Shown here: piece after piece, positions 51,834-60,182 of the stretch
Layout: each line of letters starts with the position of its first letter
How positions within the stretch are numbered: the first letter of the stretch is position 1
Origin: DUPQ01 sp964563155
GTDB taxonomy: Bacteria; Bacillota; Clostridia; DUPQ01
DNA: 64,000 nt
Reading direction: 5' to 3'
NCBI GenBank assembly: GCA_964563155.1
Contig: CAZLVL010000002.1
Span: 114,577 to 178,576, forward strand
The notes under the pieces: generated by a model
Told to the model about the DNA's origin: nothing
Databases searched by the model: none
The model's input: the letters and a program-made list of their open reading frames with translations, nothing else
Made by a program: the position numbers and the translations under genes

Positions 51834-53012
51834 TTAATCGTAATAGTAATCTCTTAGTTCTTTAGCCACTCTTTTTAGAGTTTCTTTCTTAAATTTATCC
51901 AGATGAGTTAGTATTGTATATTTAGAAGAACTCATAATATGACCATGAATGATACTATCTTCAAAAATATCTTCTGGTATTCCTAATTTCTTAGGGCTAA
52001 TCTCACAACCTGCTTCTAATAGAACTCCCTCTATTTTTTCTGTATCAAGTGCCATTACTTTAATATCTAGCTCTTTTTCTACTAAATCATAAAGCCTATT
52101 TATTACACACAAGCCAACTCCAACTGAATTTCCATGTAAAGGATGCTCCCATCCTCTTTTTATGTATTCTACATCCCAATAATGTACTAAGTGATGTTCT
52201 GCTCCAGAGCCAGGCCTGGTATTGGTATACATACCCATGGCTATTCCTGAAAGAATTAAGGCATCCATAACATTTTTAACAGCCTTTTCATCCCTGTTTT
52301 TTAAAAGACTGGCACTCATACTACACTTATCTGCCGCATTCCAAATTAATTGGGCTATTTCATCACAGTAGTGCTCCTTATTAACATCTCTTCCCAATTG
52401 CCATTCTCTAACCGCATTGTATTTTGCTAAAACATCTCCAAAGCCTGCTGTAAGCATGGTATAGGGGGCATTTTTAAGAATATCAATATCTGCAAATATG
52501 GCAATGGGTACCTTGCCAGGGCAACTTTCCTTTAAGTTATTTATTATTAAAGCTGATGTTATTGAAGCATAACCATCCATAGATGGAGCTGTTCCAAAGG
52601 CTACAAAATCTTTTTGCAGATGATAAGCTAAATTTCTTGTAATATCATTTACAACCCCAGATCCTACAGCTAAAAACATATCTATATCTAAGGGCATCCG
52701 AATATATACCTCTCCCAAGGTTCTATTATCAGGCACTACACTTTCTAGATACTGAGGAAGTATGTAATGAAGTGCTGTTTGGCCTTTTTCTTCAAGTTTG
52801 TTTATTATCTCTTTTCCTGCTACTTCATAGGTTATTTGATCACATATGACCATAAGTTTTTTGGGACTCTTTTTTAATATGAAGTCTACACACTTATCCA
52901 TAGCCTCTTTTTCTACATATACAGACTCTAGGCCTGGATCATGGGTTAGACCACATTCACACTTATATGTGTTTTTTATTATTTCACTAACTTGTAAATC
53001 TCTAAAAGTCAT
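51834..53012 (-). CDS. sn-glycerol-1-phosphate dehydrogenase (AraM/EgsA family)
   Basis: A 392-residue iron/zinc-alcohol-dehydrogenase-fold enzyme. It has A-V-G-S-G-V-V-N-D-I-T-R for NAD(P) binding (about residue 113), FGTAPSMDGYAS, GFGDVLAKYNA with a metal Asp, and SGAEHHLVHYW plus HPLHGNSVGVG with metal His residues. It reduces dihydroxyacetone phosphate to sn-glycerol-1-phosphate, the backbone used by PcrB-type prenyl transferases in some Gram-positives. It is in a likely operon after a DUF819 transporter (12-bp gap) and a MATE exporter. The link between these three is not known. Confidence 0.9.
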   Translation of the reverse strand: MTFRDLQVSEIIKNTYKCECGLTHDPGLESVYVEKEAMDKCVDFILKKSPKKLMVICDQITYEVAGKEIINKLEEKGQTALHYILPQYLESVVPDNRTLGEVYIRMPLDIDMFLAVGSGVVNDITRNLAYHLQKDFVAFGTAPSMDGYASITSALIINNLKESCPGKVPIAIFADIDILKNAPYTMLTAGFGDVLAKYNAVREWQLGRDVNKEHYCDEIAQLIWNAADKCSMSASLLKNRDEKAVKNVMDALILSGIAMGMYTNTRPGSGAEHHLVHYWDVEYIKRGWEHPLHGNSVGVGLCVINRLYDLVEKELDIKVMALDTEKIEGVLLEAGCEISPKKLGIPEDIFEDSIIHGHIMSSSKYTILTHLDKFKKETLKRVAKELRDYYYD

Positions 53013-53024
53013 TTTATCTCCTTT

Positions 53025-54173
53025 TTAACCTACTATTAACTCTAAAACCTTGAATAGGCCAAAGCCTAAAAAGTTACCTACTGCATAACCTAAAAGACCT
53101 GTAGCTATTCCCACTAGAATAATACTCTCATTTTTTATGGCCTTTGCTGTGGGTATTACAAAGGCTGGTGAAAAGATACCAGCTACTGAGGTAATAATTA
53201 CTGTATCTGGATCTATTTTAAACAGTGTAGCTATTAAGAAATGCACTATAACTGTGGCAAATATTACAAAAAAGACCATGCCAAAGATGGGTAAAGATTG
53301 GCCAATAATGTTTTTAAGGTCTGCCATTGAGCCTACGGCTAAAGAAAAGACATATACAAAATATTGACCTAGATTATAGGAGACGGGGTTTTTTCTAACC
53401 TTTTTAACAAAGGAAAAAACTACCGATATAACTGAGACACATAGCATTATTATGGCTGCATTTGTAGCTTCTTTGGTTAGTAAAAAGGAAAAGCCTACAC
53501 CAATTGCTAATATACCTAGGGCTAAAAGGAAAATTGGGATACCTTTTTTAATCTTTTCTTTTGTTTCTAGTTTAACTTCTGTAAAGGCTTCATCCTTGTT
53601 TTCACTTTCTTGATTCTGATAGACCTTAGGAAACTTTTTAGATAATTTACTTAATATGGGTTTTGCTAGGGTAACTATGAATAGGAAATAGACTCCGCCT
53701 ACTATTTGGTCTGCAATATTTACTGCAACGATGGTGTTTTTACTAGCATTCAATCCATAGCCTATGGCAAAAAGATTGGGGGTGCCGCCGGTGTAACAGC
53801 CTACTAGCATGGAGGCAATCTTTGTATTTTCTTCAATTGCTTTAAATATGAAAACACTAGCTGTGGAAACAAGCAATATGGATACAGAAAGGACCAAAAA
53901 AGAAAGTCCTGTTTTTCTAATATCTTTTTTTATGGTCATAAAATCAGAATTAAATAGAATAAGGGCAATGGCAATGGGTATTAATACAGAAGATATGATA
54001 TCAGAAAGTTCAAAATCTAGGGGTAACCCAGAATTTGCCCATACTATACCTATGGCATAACAAAAAAGTATAGGACCAATTGTTTTAATAATCTTAAATC
54101 TATTCTGGAATTTAAGTAATAAAAAAGGGATTAGAAAAAACAAAACTACCTGTATTATTTTGAAAATATCCAT
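53025..54173 (-). CDS. DUF819-family membrane protein
   Basis: A 382-residue protein with about ten helices and G-C-Y-T-G-G-T-P-N-L-F-A-I-G, the Gly-rich re-entrant signature seen in DUF819 and sodium-dependent transporter relatives, near residue 125. A hydrophilic loop of about 45 residues with many Lys/Glu is near the middle. The second half has IFSPAFVIPTAKAI. Substrate unknown. It sits between a MATE exporter and glycerol-1-phosphate dehydrogenase with gaps of 30 and 12 bp. Confidence 0.85.
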   Translation of the reverse strand: MDIFKIIQVVLFFLIPFLLLKFQNRFKIIKTIGPILFCYAIGIVWANSGLPLDFELSDIISSVLIPIAIALILFNSDFMTIKKDIRKTGLSFLVLSVSILLVSTASVFIFKAIEENTKIASMLVGCYTGGTPNLFAIGYGLNASKNTIVAVNIADQIVGGVYFLFIVTLAKPILSKLSKKFPKVYQNQESENKDEAFTEVKLETKEKIKKGIPIFLLALGILAIGVGFSFLLTKEATNAAIIMLCVSVISVVFSFVKKVRKNPVSYNLGQYFVYVFSLAVGSMADLKNIIGQSLPIFGMVFFVIFATVIVHFLIATLFKIDPDTVIITSVAGIFSPAFVIPTAKAIKNESIILVGIATGLLGYAVGNFLGFGLFKVLELIVG

Positions 54174-54203
54174 ACTAAAAACACCACCTTCTCTTCTTCT
54201 TTC

Positions 54204-55598
54204 TTAAATCTTTATGCCTTCCCATTTACCACCTCTAAACCTTAGCATTACTGCTGTTCCCCTCATTATTTGGTCTACTAAAAGACCAATCCAAGCTCCA
54301 ATAAGACCTAAACCTATGGGATAACAGAGTAAATAGGATAAAATGGGCCTTACAATTGCAACACTTATAAGGGCTATTGTTGTAACAAACTTAACATCTC
54401 CGGCTCCTCTTAAGCAGCCGGAATAGACCACCTGGGAGTTTATAAAATAAGCAGTAATAGCCATAATTATTAAAATACCTGAGCCATTTTCTATTACCCT
54501 AGGGTCATCTGAGAAAAGTCCCATGAGCCATTTACCTCCAAAAACAAAGAGGGAGGATAATAAAACAGATATTATAAAGGCTATTCTTTGGCCTATCTTA
54601 ACGTAGAGTCTGGATAGATCTGTCCTCTTTTCTCCCATTGTTTGGCCCACTAGGGCTGTGGTACTAGATCCTAGTCCATTTCCTATACTTGAAGATAGAC
54701 TTAAAATGTTCATACCTACAATATGGGTTCCATAGTCTACTGTTCCAAGACCTGCTACAATCTTGTTGTAGAGGAAAAAACCTATTCTAAAACTCATTTC
54801 TTCTAAGGCTGCATTTCCAGATATATTAACAATAGACTTGATTATTTCCATATCAAAGTTTTTTAAGTCTTCAAATTTAAAGTAAATAAAAGTAGATTTC
54901 ACTAAAGAGAAAATGGCAATTATAAATCCTGCAAAAATCCCTAAGAAAGTAGCCCATGCTGCTCCTGCAACACCCATGGCAGGAAATCCTAATTTCCCTC
55001 CTATTAAAAGATAGTTAAAAATAATGTTTACCCCATTTGCAACTATGTTTGTAGTCATAGCTACCTTGGTATTTCCAACTCCCCTTTGGGCAGCATTTAT
55101 AGTCATGGTGATGGCTGAAAAAATTGTAGCTCCCATAACAATTTTGTAGTATAGAACAGCATCACCAATTATTTCATCATTAGCTCCTGCAAATCTTAAA
55201 AGAGGGCTTGCCGTTGCTATACCTATAATTGTCATGATTACTGCAAGTACAAAGCTAATTAAAAGAGATTGCATTAAAATGTGGTTAGCCTTTTTAGAGT
55301 CATTCTCACCTTTTCGTCTGGCAATTAAGGCTGTAACACCTGTGTTTAAGGCTAAAAAGAGCATTAAAATAATGAGCCTAGGCTGTCCGGTAATTCCAAC
55401 AGCAGTAACTGCAGGAATACCTATAGCAGAAACCATTAAGGTATCAACAAATCCAGTTAACCCACCTAAAACAGCTTCCACTGTAGTTGGAAAAGCTAAT
55501 CTGTACACTCTACCATAGGCTTCTTTTGTAGAAGGAACTTCCCCATATAAGGTTTCATTTTTCAACATATGCCTAGGTTCAAATAGTCTTTTTATCAT
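54204..55598 (-). CDS. MATE-family efflux transporter
   Basis: A 464-residue exporter with twelve predicted helices in two halves. V-D-T-L-M-V-S-A-I-G (about residue 47), T-G-Q-P-R-L and the AAQRGVGNTK region are MatE-like. The second half repeats the layout with TTALVGQTMGEKR and SGCLRGAGDVKF. Such proteins expel cationic drugs or metabolites in exchange for Na or H. It heads the three-gene run ending in glycerol-1-phosphate dehydrogenase. Mild similarity to lipid flippases is possible; substrate unknown. Confidence 0.9.
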   Translation of the reverse strand: MIKRLFEPRHMLKNETLYGEVPSTKEAYGRVYRLAFPTTVEAVLGGLTGFVDTLMVSAIGIPAVTAVGITGQPRLIILMLFLALNTGVTALIARRKGENDSKKANHILMQSLLISFVLAVIMTIIGIATASPLLRFAGANDEIIGDAVLYYKIVMGATIFSAITMTINAAQRGVGNTKVAMTTNIVANGVNIIFNYLLIGGKLGFPAMGVAGAAWATFLGIFAGFIIAIFSLVKSTFIYFKFEDLKNFDMEIIKSIVNISGNAALEEMSFRIGFFLYNKIVAGLGTVDYGTHIVGMNILSLSSSIGNGLGSSTTALVGQTMGEKRTDLSRLYVKIGQRIAFIISVLLSSLFVFGGKWLMGLFSDDPRVIENGSGILIIMAITAYFINSQVVYSGCLRGAGDVKFVTTIALISVAIVRPILSYLLCYPIGLGLIGAWIGLLVDQIMRGTAVMLRFRGGKWEGIKI

Positions 55599-55742
55599 TT
55601 ATATTTTTCTCTTTAATACTTTATTCTTAATACAATATACCATACTCTAGAAAATATATTCTTTTAACTTTTACTTATGCTATAGTAAAAACAGATAAAG
55701 GCTTAATAAAATTTTACTTAAAAAATATTTGAGGAAAAATCT

Positions 55743-56843
55743 ATGGGACTAAACACAAGACAAAGATTTGTTAACACCCTAACTGGCCAAGAAACTGATA
55801 GAGTTCCTTTTATGAGAATTTTCGGGGGCAGCAATTATGCCTTGCCAACTTGGAAAAAAGAAAGACCCTGGCTTTCAAGTAATATTGACTCTTTATTAGG
55901 GTTTGAGGGCAGATACAGAGGTTGGGATATTGTGCCAGCTAACTTTTCTTTTAATACGCCGATGACTGGTAAGTTAATTGAAGAAAAGGATCAATATGAC
56001 CTTTATCAAAATCAAATAGGTGAAATAAAGTATGTAAATAAAGAAAAAAGCCAAGACTTTCACTCTTATGTCTATAAATATGCCTTAGAAAATGAAAATG
56101 ACTGGGATAGAATAAGGCCCTATGTTGTAGGAAATGTAAAAGCTCGATTGCCTAATAACCTAGATGACCTTGTTGAACTATACAAAAATCGGGATTTCCC
56201 CTTGCAATTAACCTGTGGTGGAGTTTATGGATTTATAAGAAACTTAGCTGGAGATGAAAACCTATGTTATTTGTTTTATGACAATCCTTCTTTGGTTAAA
56301 ACAATAATAGGTGAATACATGGAAGAGCTCTTTAAATTATGGGAAATCTTATGCCAAAAAATTGACTTTGATTTAATAGAAAGCTGGGAAGATATGGCCT
56401 ATAAAGGAGGCTCCATTATTTCACCAGAACTCTTTTATGAATTTCTAGCTCCTCATTTTAAGAATATGAGAAAATTTGCTGATGCCCATAACATTCCTCT
56501 TGTAATGGTAGACTCTGATGGCTATACAGACCATTTAGCACAATGGCTTTTTGACAGTGGAGTAAATGCCCTATATCCCTTTGAGGTAGGGGCAGCTTGT
56601 AATCCCAAAGAGGTTAGAAAAAACCTACCTTTTTTAGGAGGAATAGGGGGCTTAGACAAAGGATGTATGGCTTATGATAAAAAAACAATGGATATGGAAC
56701 TGGAAAAAGCTCAAGAATTGATTAAGTTGGGAAGGTTTATTCCAGGCCCTGACCATATGGTTTTAGCAAATGTTCCCTTTGAAAATTATGAATATTTTAT
56801 GAAACAACTTAAGTCTATAATTTTAACTACAAAAATTGGATAA
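55743..56843 (+). CDS. Uroporphyrinogen decarboxylase-family protein (methyltransferase-like)
   Basis: A 366-residue TIM-barrel protein of the URO-D superfamily. Its N-terminus has TRQRFVNTLTGQETDRVPFM, and later L-I-E-S-W-E-D-M-A-Y-K-G-G-S-I-I-S-P-E-L-F and GGIGGLDKGCMA occur. It lacks the gene context of haem synthesis, and its residues fit the MtaA/CmuA-like corrinoid methyltransferase group better than true HemE. It stands alone upstream of pckG. The methyl donor and acceptor are unknown. The start is preceded by TGAGGAAAAATCT. Confidence 0.78.
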   Translation: MGLNTRQRFVNTLTGQETDRVPFMRIFGGSNYALPTWKKERPWLSSNIDSLLGFEGRYRGWDIVPANFSFNTPMTGKLIEEKDQYDLYQNQIGEIKYVNKEKSQDFHSYVYKYALENENDWDRIRPYVVGNVKARLPNNLDDLVELYKNRDFPLQLTCGGVYGFIRNLAGDENLCYLFYDNPSLVKTIIGEYMEELFKLWEILCQKIDFDLIESWEDMAYKGGSIISPELFYEFLAPHFKNMRKFADAHNIPLVMVDSDGYTDHLAQWLFDSGVNALYPFEVGAACNPKEVRKNLPFLGGIGGLDKGCMAYDKKTMDMELEKAQELIKLGRFIPGPDHMVLANVPFENYEYFMKQLKSIILTTKIG

Positions 56844-56868
56844 TTTCTCCCTTTTTCTCTCTATCATC

Positions 56869-56897
56869 TTTACACTTTGCCTTTTATGAGTTAGTAT
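56869..56897 (+). promoter_or_regulatory. Sigma-A promoter of pckG
   Basis: TTTACA (56869-56874), 17-nt spacer, TAGTAT (56892-56897), about 60 bp before the start codon. Confidence 0.55.
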
Positions 56898-56956
56898 GAT
56901 AAGAAGCGGATTTTTGGAAAATATTTACAAAATGTTCCAAAAGGAAGGAGAAAAAA

Positions 56957-58720
56957 ATGACAGAAAACAAAACATTATTAAAATGGGTAGATGAGATGGC
57001 TGATCTTACTACTCCGGACGAAATTGTTTGGATTACTGGTGATTCTAAGCAATTAGACGACTTAAGACAAGAGGCACTAAAAACCGGGGAATTATATAAG
57101 CTTAACGAAGAAAAATATCCTGATTGCTATCTGCATCGTACTGCAGTTAACGACGTAGCTCGTGTTGAACATCGTACCTTTATTTGTTCAAGAGAAGAAA
57201 AAAATGCGGGCCCAACAAATAACTGGATGGCTCCTCAAGAAGCTTACGACAAACTAGGAAAGCTTTTCAAAAACAGCATGAAGGGCCGCACAATGTATGT
57301 TATTCCTTATTCTATGGGACCTATTGGATCAAAGTTTTCTAAAGTAGGTATTGAACTTACAGACTCAATCTATGTTGTTATGAACATGGTTATAATGACA
57401 AGAGTTGGTAAGGAAGTATTAGAAGTATTAGGAAATTCTAACGATTGGGTTAGAGGTCTTCATGGAAAAGCTGATATAGATGAAGAAAACAGATACATCT
57501 GTCACTTCCCAGAAGATAACACCATTTGGTCAGTTAACTCTGGTTATGGCGGAAACGTTCTATTGGGTAAAAAGTGTTTTGCACTAAGAATTGCTTCTTA
57601 TCAAGGAAAGCAAGAAAATTGGATGGCCGAACACATGCTTATTCTAGGTGTTGAATATCCCAATGGAGATACAAAATATATTGCAGCTGCTTTCCCATCA
57701 GCTTGTGGAAAAACCAATCTTGCAATGTTAATTCCTCCTGAAGTTTATCAAAAACAAGGTTACAAAGTATGGACAGTAGGCGATGACATAGCCTGGATTA
57801 GAAAAGGTCCTGACGGAAGACTTTGGGCCATCAATCCTGAAAATGGATTCTTTGGAGTTGCACCTGGAACAAACTTAAAATCTAACCCTAACGCTCTTCA
57901 CACAACAGAAAAAGATACAATCTTTACAAACGTTGTTCATGATTTAGACAACAATACAGTTTGGTGGGAAGGTTTAGATAATAATCCACCAACCAACGCT
58001 CTAGATTGGAAGGGTAATAAGTGGACAGCAGATTCAGGCGTTAAAGGTGCACATCCTAATAGTAGATTTACTTCATTAGCAACAAATTGTCCTTCAATTA
58101 GTTCAGAATTTGATTCACCCGACGGAGTTCCTCTTTCAGCTATAGTATTTGGTGGAAGAAGAGCAAAAACAGCTCCTTTAGTTTACCAATCCTTTGACTG
58201 GGAAAATGGAGTTTTTGTAGGTTCTATTATGGCATCTGAAACAACAGCAGCAGCCTCTGGTGCAGTTGGTGTAGTTAGAAGAGATCCTATGGCCATGCTT
58301 CCATTCTGTGGATACAACATGGGAGACTACTTCCAACACTGGTTAGACATTGGCAAAGACATAAAAGATAAGGCACCTAAGATTTTCCACGTTAACTGGT
58401 TTAGACTTGATGATGAAGGAAATTTCATCTGGCCAGGATTTGGAGAAAACTTAAGAGCACTTCTTTGGATTTTAGACCGTTGTGATGATAAGGTAGATGC
58501 AGTTGAAACAGCTATTGGCTACTTACCAAAACTTGAAGATATCAATACAGAAGGTATTGATATTACAAAAGAAGCTATGGAAGAACTATTAAGCGTGGAC
58601 AGAGACCTTTGGCTTGAAGATGTAGCATCTGTTGAAGAGTTTTATGGCAAATTTGGAGACACTCTACCAAAAGAAATGTCTGACCAATTAGCTTTGCTTA
58701 AGGAAAAACTTTCCAAGTAG
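56957..58720 (+). CDS. pckG: Phosphoenolpyruvate carboxykinase (GTP)
   Basis: A 587-residue GTP-dependent PEPCK. It has the hypervariable N-terminus, HRTAVNDVARVEHRTFIC, YVIPYSMGPIGS, the kinase loop FPSACGKTN with the catalytic Cys (about residue 253), VGDDIAWI and the R-R-A-K-T motif that selects GTP over ATP. It interconverts oxaloacetate and PEP. Codons such as CGT and AAC are more frequent than in neighbours, and the ribosome site AAGGAAGGAG is strong, both fitting high expression. It is flanked by its own promoter and terminator. Confidence 0.96.
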   Translation: MTENKTLLKWVDEMADLTTPDEIVWITGDSKQLDDLRQEALKTGELYKLNEEKYPDCYLHRTAVNDVARVEHRTFICSREEKNAGPTNNWMAPQEAYDKLGKLFKNSMKGRTMYVIPYSMGPIGSKFSKVGIELTDSIYVVMNMVIMTRVGKEVLEVLGNSNDWVRGLHGKADIDEENRYICHFPEDNTIWSVNSGYGGNVLLGKKCFALRIASYQGKQENWMAEHMLILGVEYPNGDTKYIAAAFPSACGKTNLAMLIPPEVYQKQGYKVWTVGDDIAWIRKGPDGRLWAINPENGFFGVAPGTNLKSNPNALHTTEKDTIFTNVVHDLDNNTVWWEGLDNNPPTNALDWKGNKWTADSGVKGAHPNSRFTSLATNCPSISSEFDSPDGVPLSAIVFGGRRAKTAPLVYQSFDWENGVFVGSIMASETTAAASGAVGVVRRDPMAMLPFCGYNMGDYFQHWLDIGKDIKDKAPKIFHVNWFRLDDEGNFIWPGFGENLRALLWILDRCDDKVDAVETAIGYLPKLEDINTEGIDITKEAMEELLSVDRDLWLEDVASVEEFYGKFGDTLPKEMSDQLALLKEKLSK

Positions 58721-58748
58721 TAAAGAAAAATACTTAAGAACAATATTA

Positions 58749-58774
58749 AAACACGGAGAAATCCGTGTTTTTCT
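58749..58774 (+). terminator. Rho-independent terminator of pckG
   Basis: AAACACGGA (58749-58757) pairs with TCCGTGTTT (58762-58770), loop GAAA, followed by TTTC; the stem begins 28 bp after the stop codon. Confidence 0.9.
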
Positions 58775-58893
58775 AATATCCTCTATTTGCAGGTTTTAAA
58801 TTAGCTTTTAACCCCTTTTATTTTATAGACCTTACTTCACACTCTTTTTTTTAAAGTGCCTAGAATCTTCTTGTAGAAGGTTTTAAGATGTTT

Positions 58894-59238
58894 TTATTCC
58901 AGCTCTACCTTCTTTGAAAAGTCAAAGGCATCCATTACAAAAATTGTTGCCCCACCAACTACGTATTCTACAGGGTCCATATATATGTATTCTCCATGCA
59001 CACCAGTGGAATAAGGAGGTATAGGATCTACAATGGTTCTTTTTTTACAATTTTCCTTGATAATATCAATTGCTTCATCAACCTTCTTATCTTCAACCCC
59101 TAAAAGTAAAGTTGTGTTTTTAACCTTTAGAAATCCTCCAGATGAAGCTAGCTTTGTTACCTTAAAGTTTTTTTCGGTTAATTTTGTCAATAAAGCCTTT
59201 GAGTCCGCTTCTTGGATTATTGCAAGTATTAATTTCAT
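58894..59238 (-). CDS. darA: Cyclic di-AMP receptor (PII-like, DarA/PstA family)
   Basis: A 114-residue trimeric PII-like protein. L-A-S-S-G-G-F-L-K-V-K-N-T-T-L-L-L-G-V (residues 31-49) is the c-di-AMP binding signature, and the start K-L-I-L-A-I-I-Q-E-A-D is typical. It lacks the GlnB uridylylation site. It begins 20 bp after the BusR-like gene with GGGAGG upstream, so both c-di-AMP-linked proteins share one transcript. The output of DarA proteins is still unclear in the literature. Confidence 0.93.
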   Translation of the reverse strand: MKLILAIIQEADSKALLTKLTEKNFKVTKLASSGGFLKVKNTTLLLGVEDKKVDEAIDIIKENCKKRTIVDPIPPYSTGVHGEYIYMDPVEYVVGGATIFVMDAFDFSKKVELE

Positions 59239-59258
59239 ATATAACCTCCCTGATTCTT

Positions 59259-59873
59259 TTAAACTTGATTAATGTATTTTTCCACTTTTTTAGGAGTGTC
59301 AAAAGCTCCTACAAAAACTATAGTATCCTCATCATATAATTCTGCATCTGGCCCTGGTGAAAGTATAACATTTTGTCCTCTTTTTATGGCAATTATTGTT
59401 GCTTGAGTATTTTGCCAAAACTGTAAAGACCCTATATTTTTCCCAATTATCTTAGAGTTTGGTAGCACCTTAACTTCATAATTGGGGAAATTTGATTTTA
59501 GTCCTGAAAAAGTGTTTTGTGACTTTAAAATTGTGGATAAAATAGACTGCATTTTCTTATTTACATCCACATTTAAATCAATAAGCTCCTTTAATTCAGT
59601 CTGCATTTCCTTTTGAAGGCTGGCACTGTCATAATCCACAAGATATCTTTTGGCATTATCTGAAGAAACAATAAAAACTCCACTATTTCTCTTAATTTTT
59701 ACTACTTTCATATCAGCCAAAAGAGCTAAAGCCCTTCTTATAGTCTCAGGAGAAACTTGATATTCAGAAGACAAAAGAGACCTTCCTGATATCTTTTGAT
59801 TTTCCTTCCATTCTCCATTAACTATTCTATTTGCAATATCTCTTGCGATCATGAGATACATAGGTTTTTTCAA
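59259..59873 (-). CDS. BusR-like GntR-type repressor with RCK_C domain
   Basis: A 204-residue regulator. A winged helix (about residues 8-70) has KISGRSLLSSEYQVSPETIR; a coiled coil follows (about 85-115) and a C-terminal RCK_C/TrkA_C domain (about 125-204) reads IIGKNIGSLQFWQNTQATII and AELYDEDTIVFVG. This is the architecture of BusR, which binds c-di-AMP and represses osmolyte uptake. The TTG at 59873 is chosen because AGGAGG lies 12 nt upstream; the frame stays open to 59966 but covers the promoter. The neighbouring darA supports a c-di-AMP link. Targets other than its own promoter cannot be seen. Confidence 0.83.
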   Translation of the reverse strand: MKKPMYLMIARDIANRIVNGEWKENQKISGRSLLSSEYQVSPETIRRALALLADMKVVKIKRNSGVFIVSSDNAKRYLVDYDSASLQKEMQTELKELIDLNVDVNKKMQSILSTILKSQNTFSGLKSNFPNYEVKVLPNSKIIGKNIGSLQFWQNTQATIIAIKRGQNVILSPGPDAELYDEDTIVFVGAFDTPKKVEKYINQV

Positions 59874-59903
59874 AACTTTTAAAATCCTCCTAAGTGGTTC
59901 TAC

Positions 59904-59943
59904 AATTATATACTGCCATACTCTTGATGTAAAGAGTATGGCA
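59904..59943 (-). promoter_or_regulatory. Promoter and overlapping 13-bp palindromic operator of the BusR-like/darA operon
   Basis: On the minus strand TTTACA (59932-59927), 17-nt spacer and TATAAT (59909-59904) form a near-consensus promoter. CTGCCATACTCTT (59912-59924) and AAGAGTATGGCAG (59931-59943) make a perfect inverted repeat with a 6-nt centre. It covers the -35 box and most of the spacer, so protein bound there should block RNA polymerase. Confidence 0.85.
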
Positions 59944-59957
59944 GTTGAATCTTTTTT

Positions 59958-60110
59958 CTTATCCACAGTTTTTCTGTGGATAACTCATTTTCTGTGGATA
60001 ACTTTTAAAATCTCCATATTTTTTCAAATTTTTACTCTTTTTTCTCTTGTATGAGCTCAATTTCTTTGATATATTATATTCCCCTGTTGATAAGATTATA
60101 ATTATCCACA
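59958..60110. other. oriC: oriC, part upstream of dnaA (DnaA-box region)
   Basis: Perfect DnaA boxes TTATCCACA at 59958-59966 (plus), 59974-59982 (minus), 59992-60000 (minus) and 60102-60110 (plus), plus TGTTGATAA at 60085-60093. This is the upstream part of a bipartite Gram-positive origin; the dnaA promoter lies within it, so autoregulation by DnaA is likely. Confidence 0.88.
60047..60075 (+). promoter_or_regulatory. Promoter of dnaA
   Basis: TTGTAT (60047-60052), 17-nt spacer, TATATT (60070-60075), placed between the DnaA boxes. Confidence 0.6.
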
Positions 60111-60182
60111 GAATACAAAAGATAATCTGGTATTTGTAGAAATATCTGCTTGTCTTTTTTAAAATATAGAGGTAGAGAGTTA

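Noticed and set aside
55743..56843. True HemE (uroporphyrinogen decarboxylase of haem synthesis)
   Set aside because: No other haem or corrin genes are adjacent and the sequence looks like the methyltransferase-type branch of the family.
59874..59966. N-terminal extension of the BusR-like protein up to 59966
   Set aside because: It would cover the promoter and the 13-bp palindrome and has no homology; the ribosome site favours the start at 59873.
60150..60182. TTG start of dnaA at 60150
   Set aside because: No ribosome site precedes it, while GAGGTAGAGAG stands before the ATG at 60183, where DnaA homology begins.
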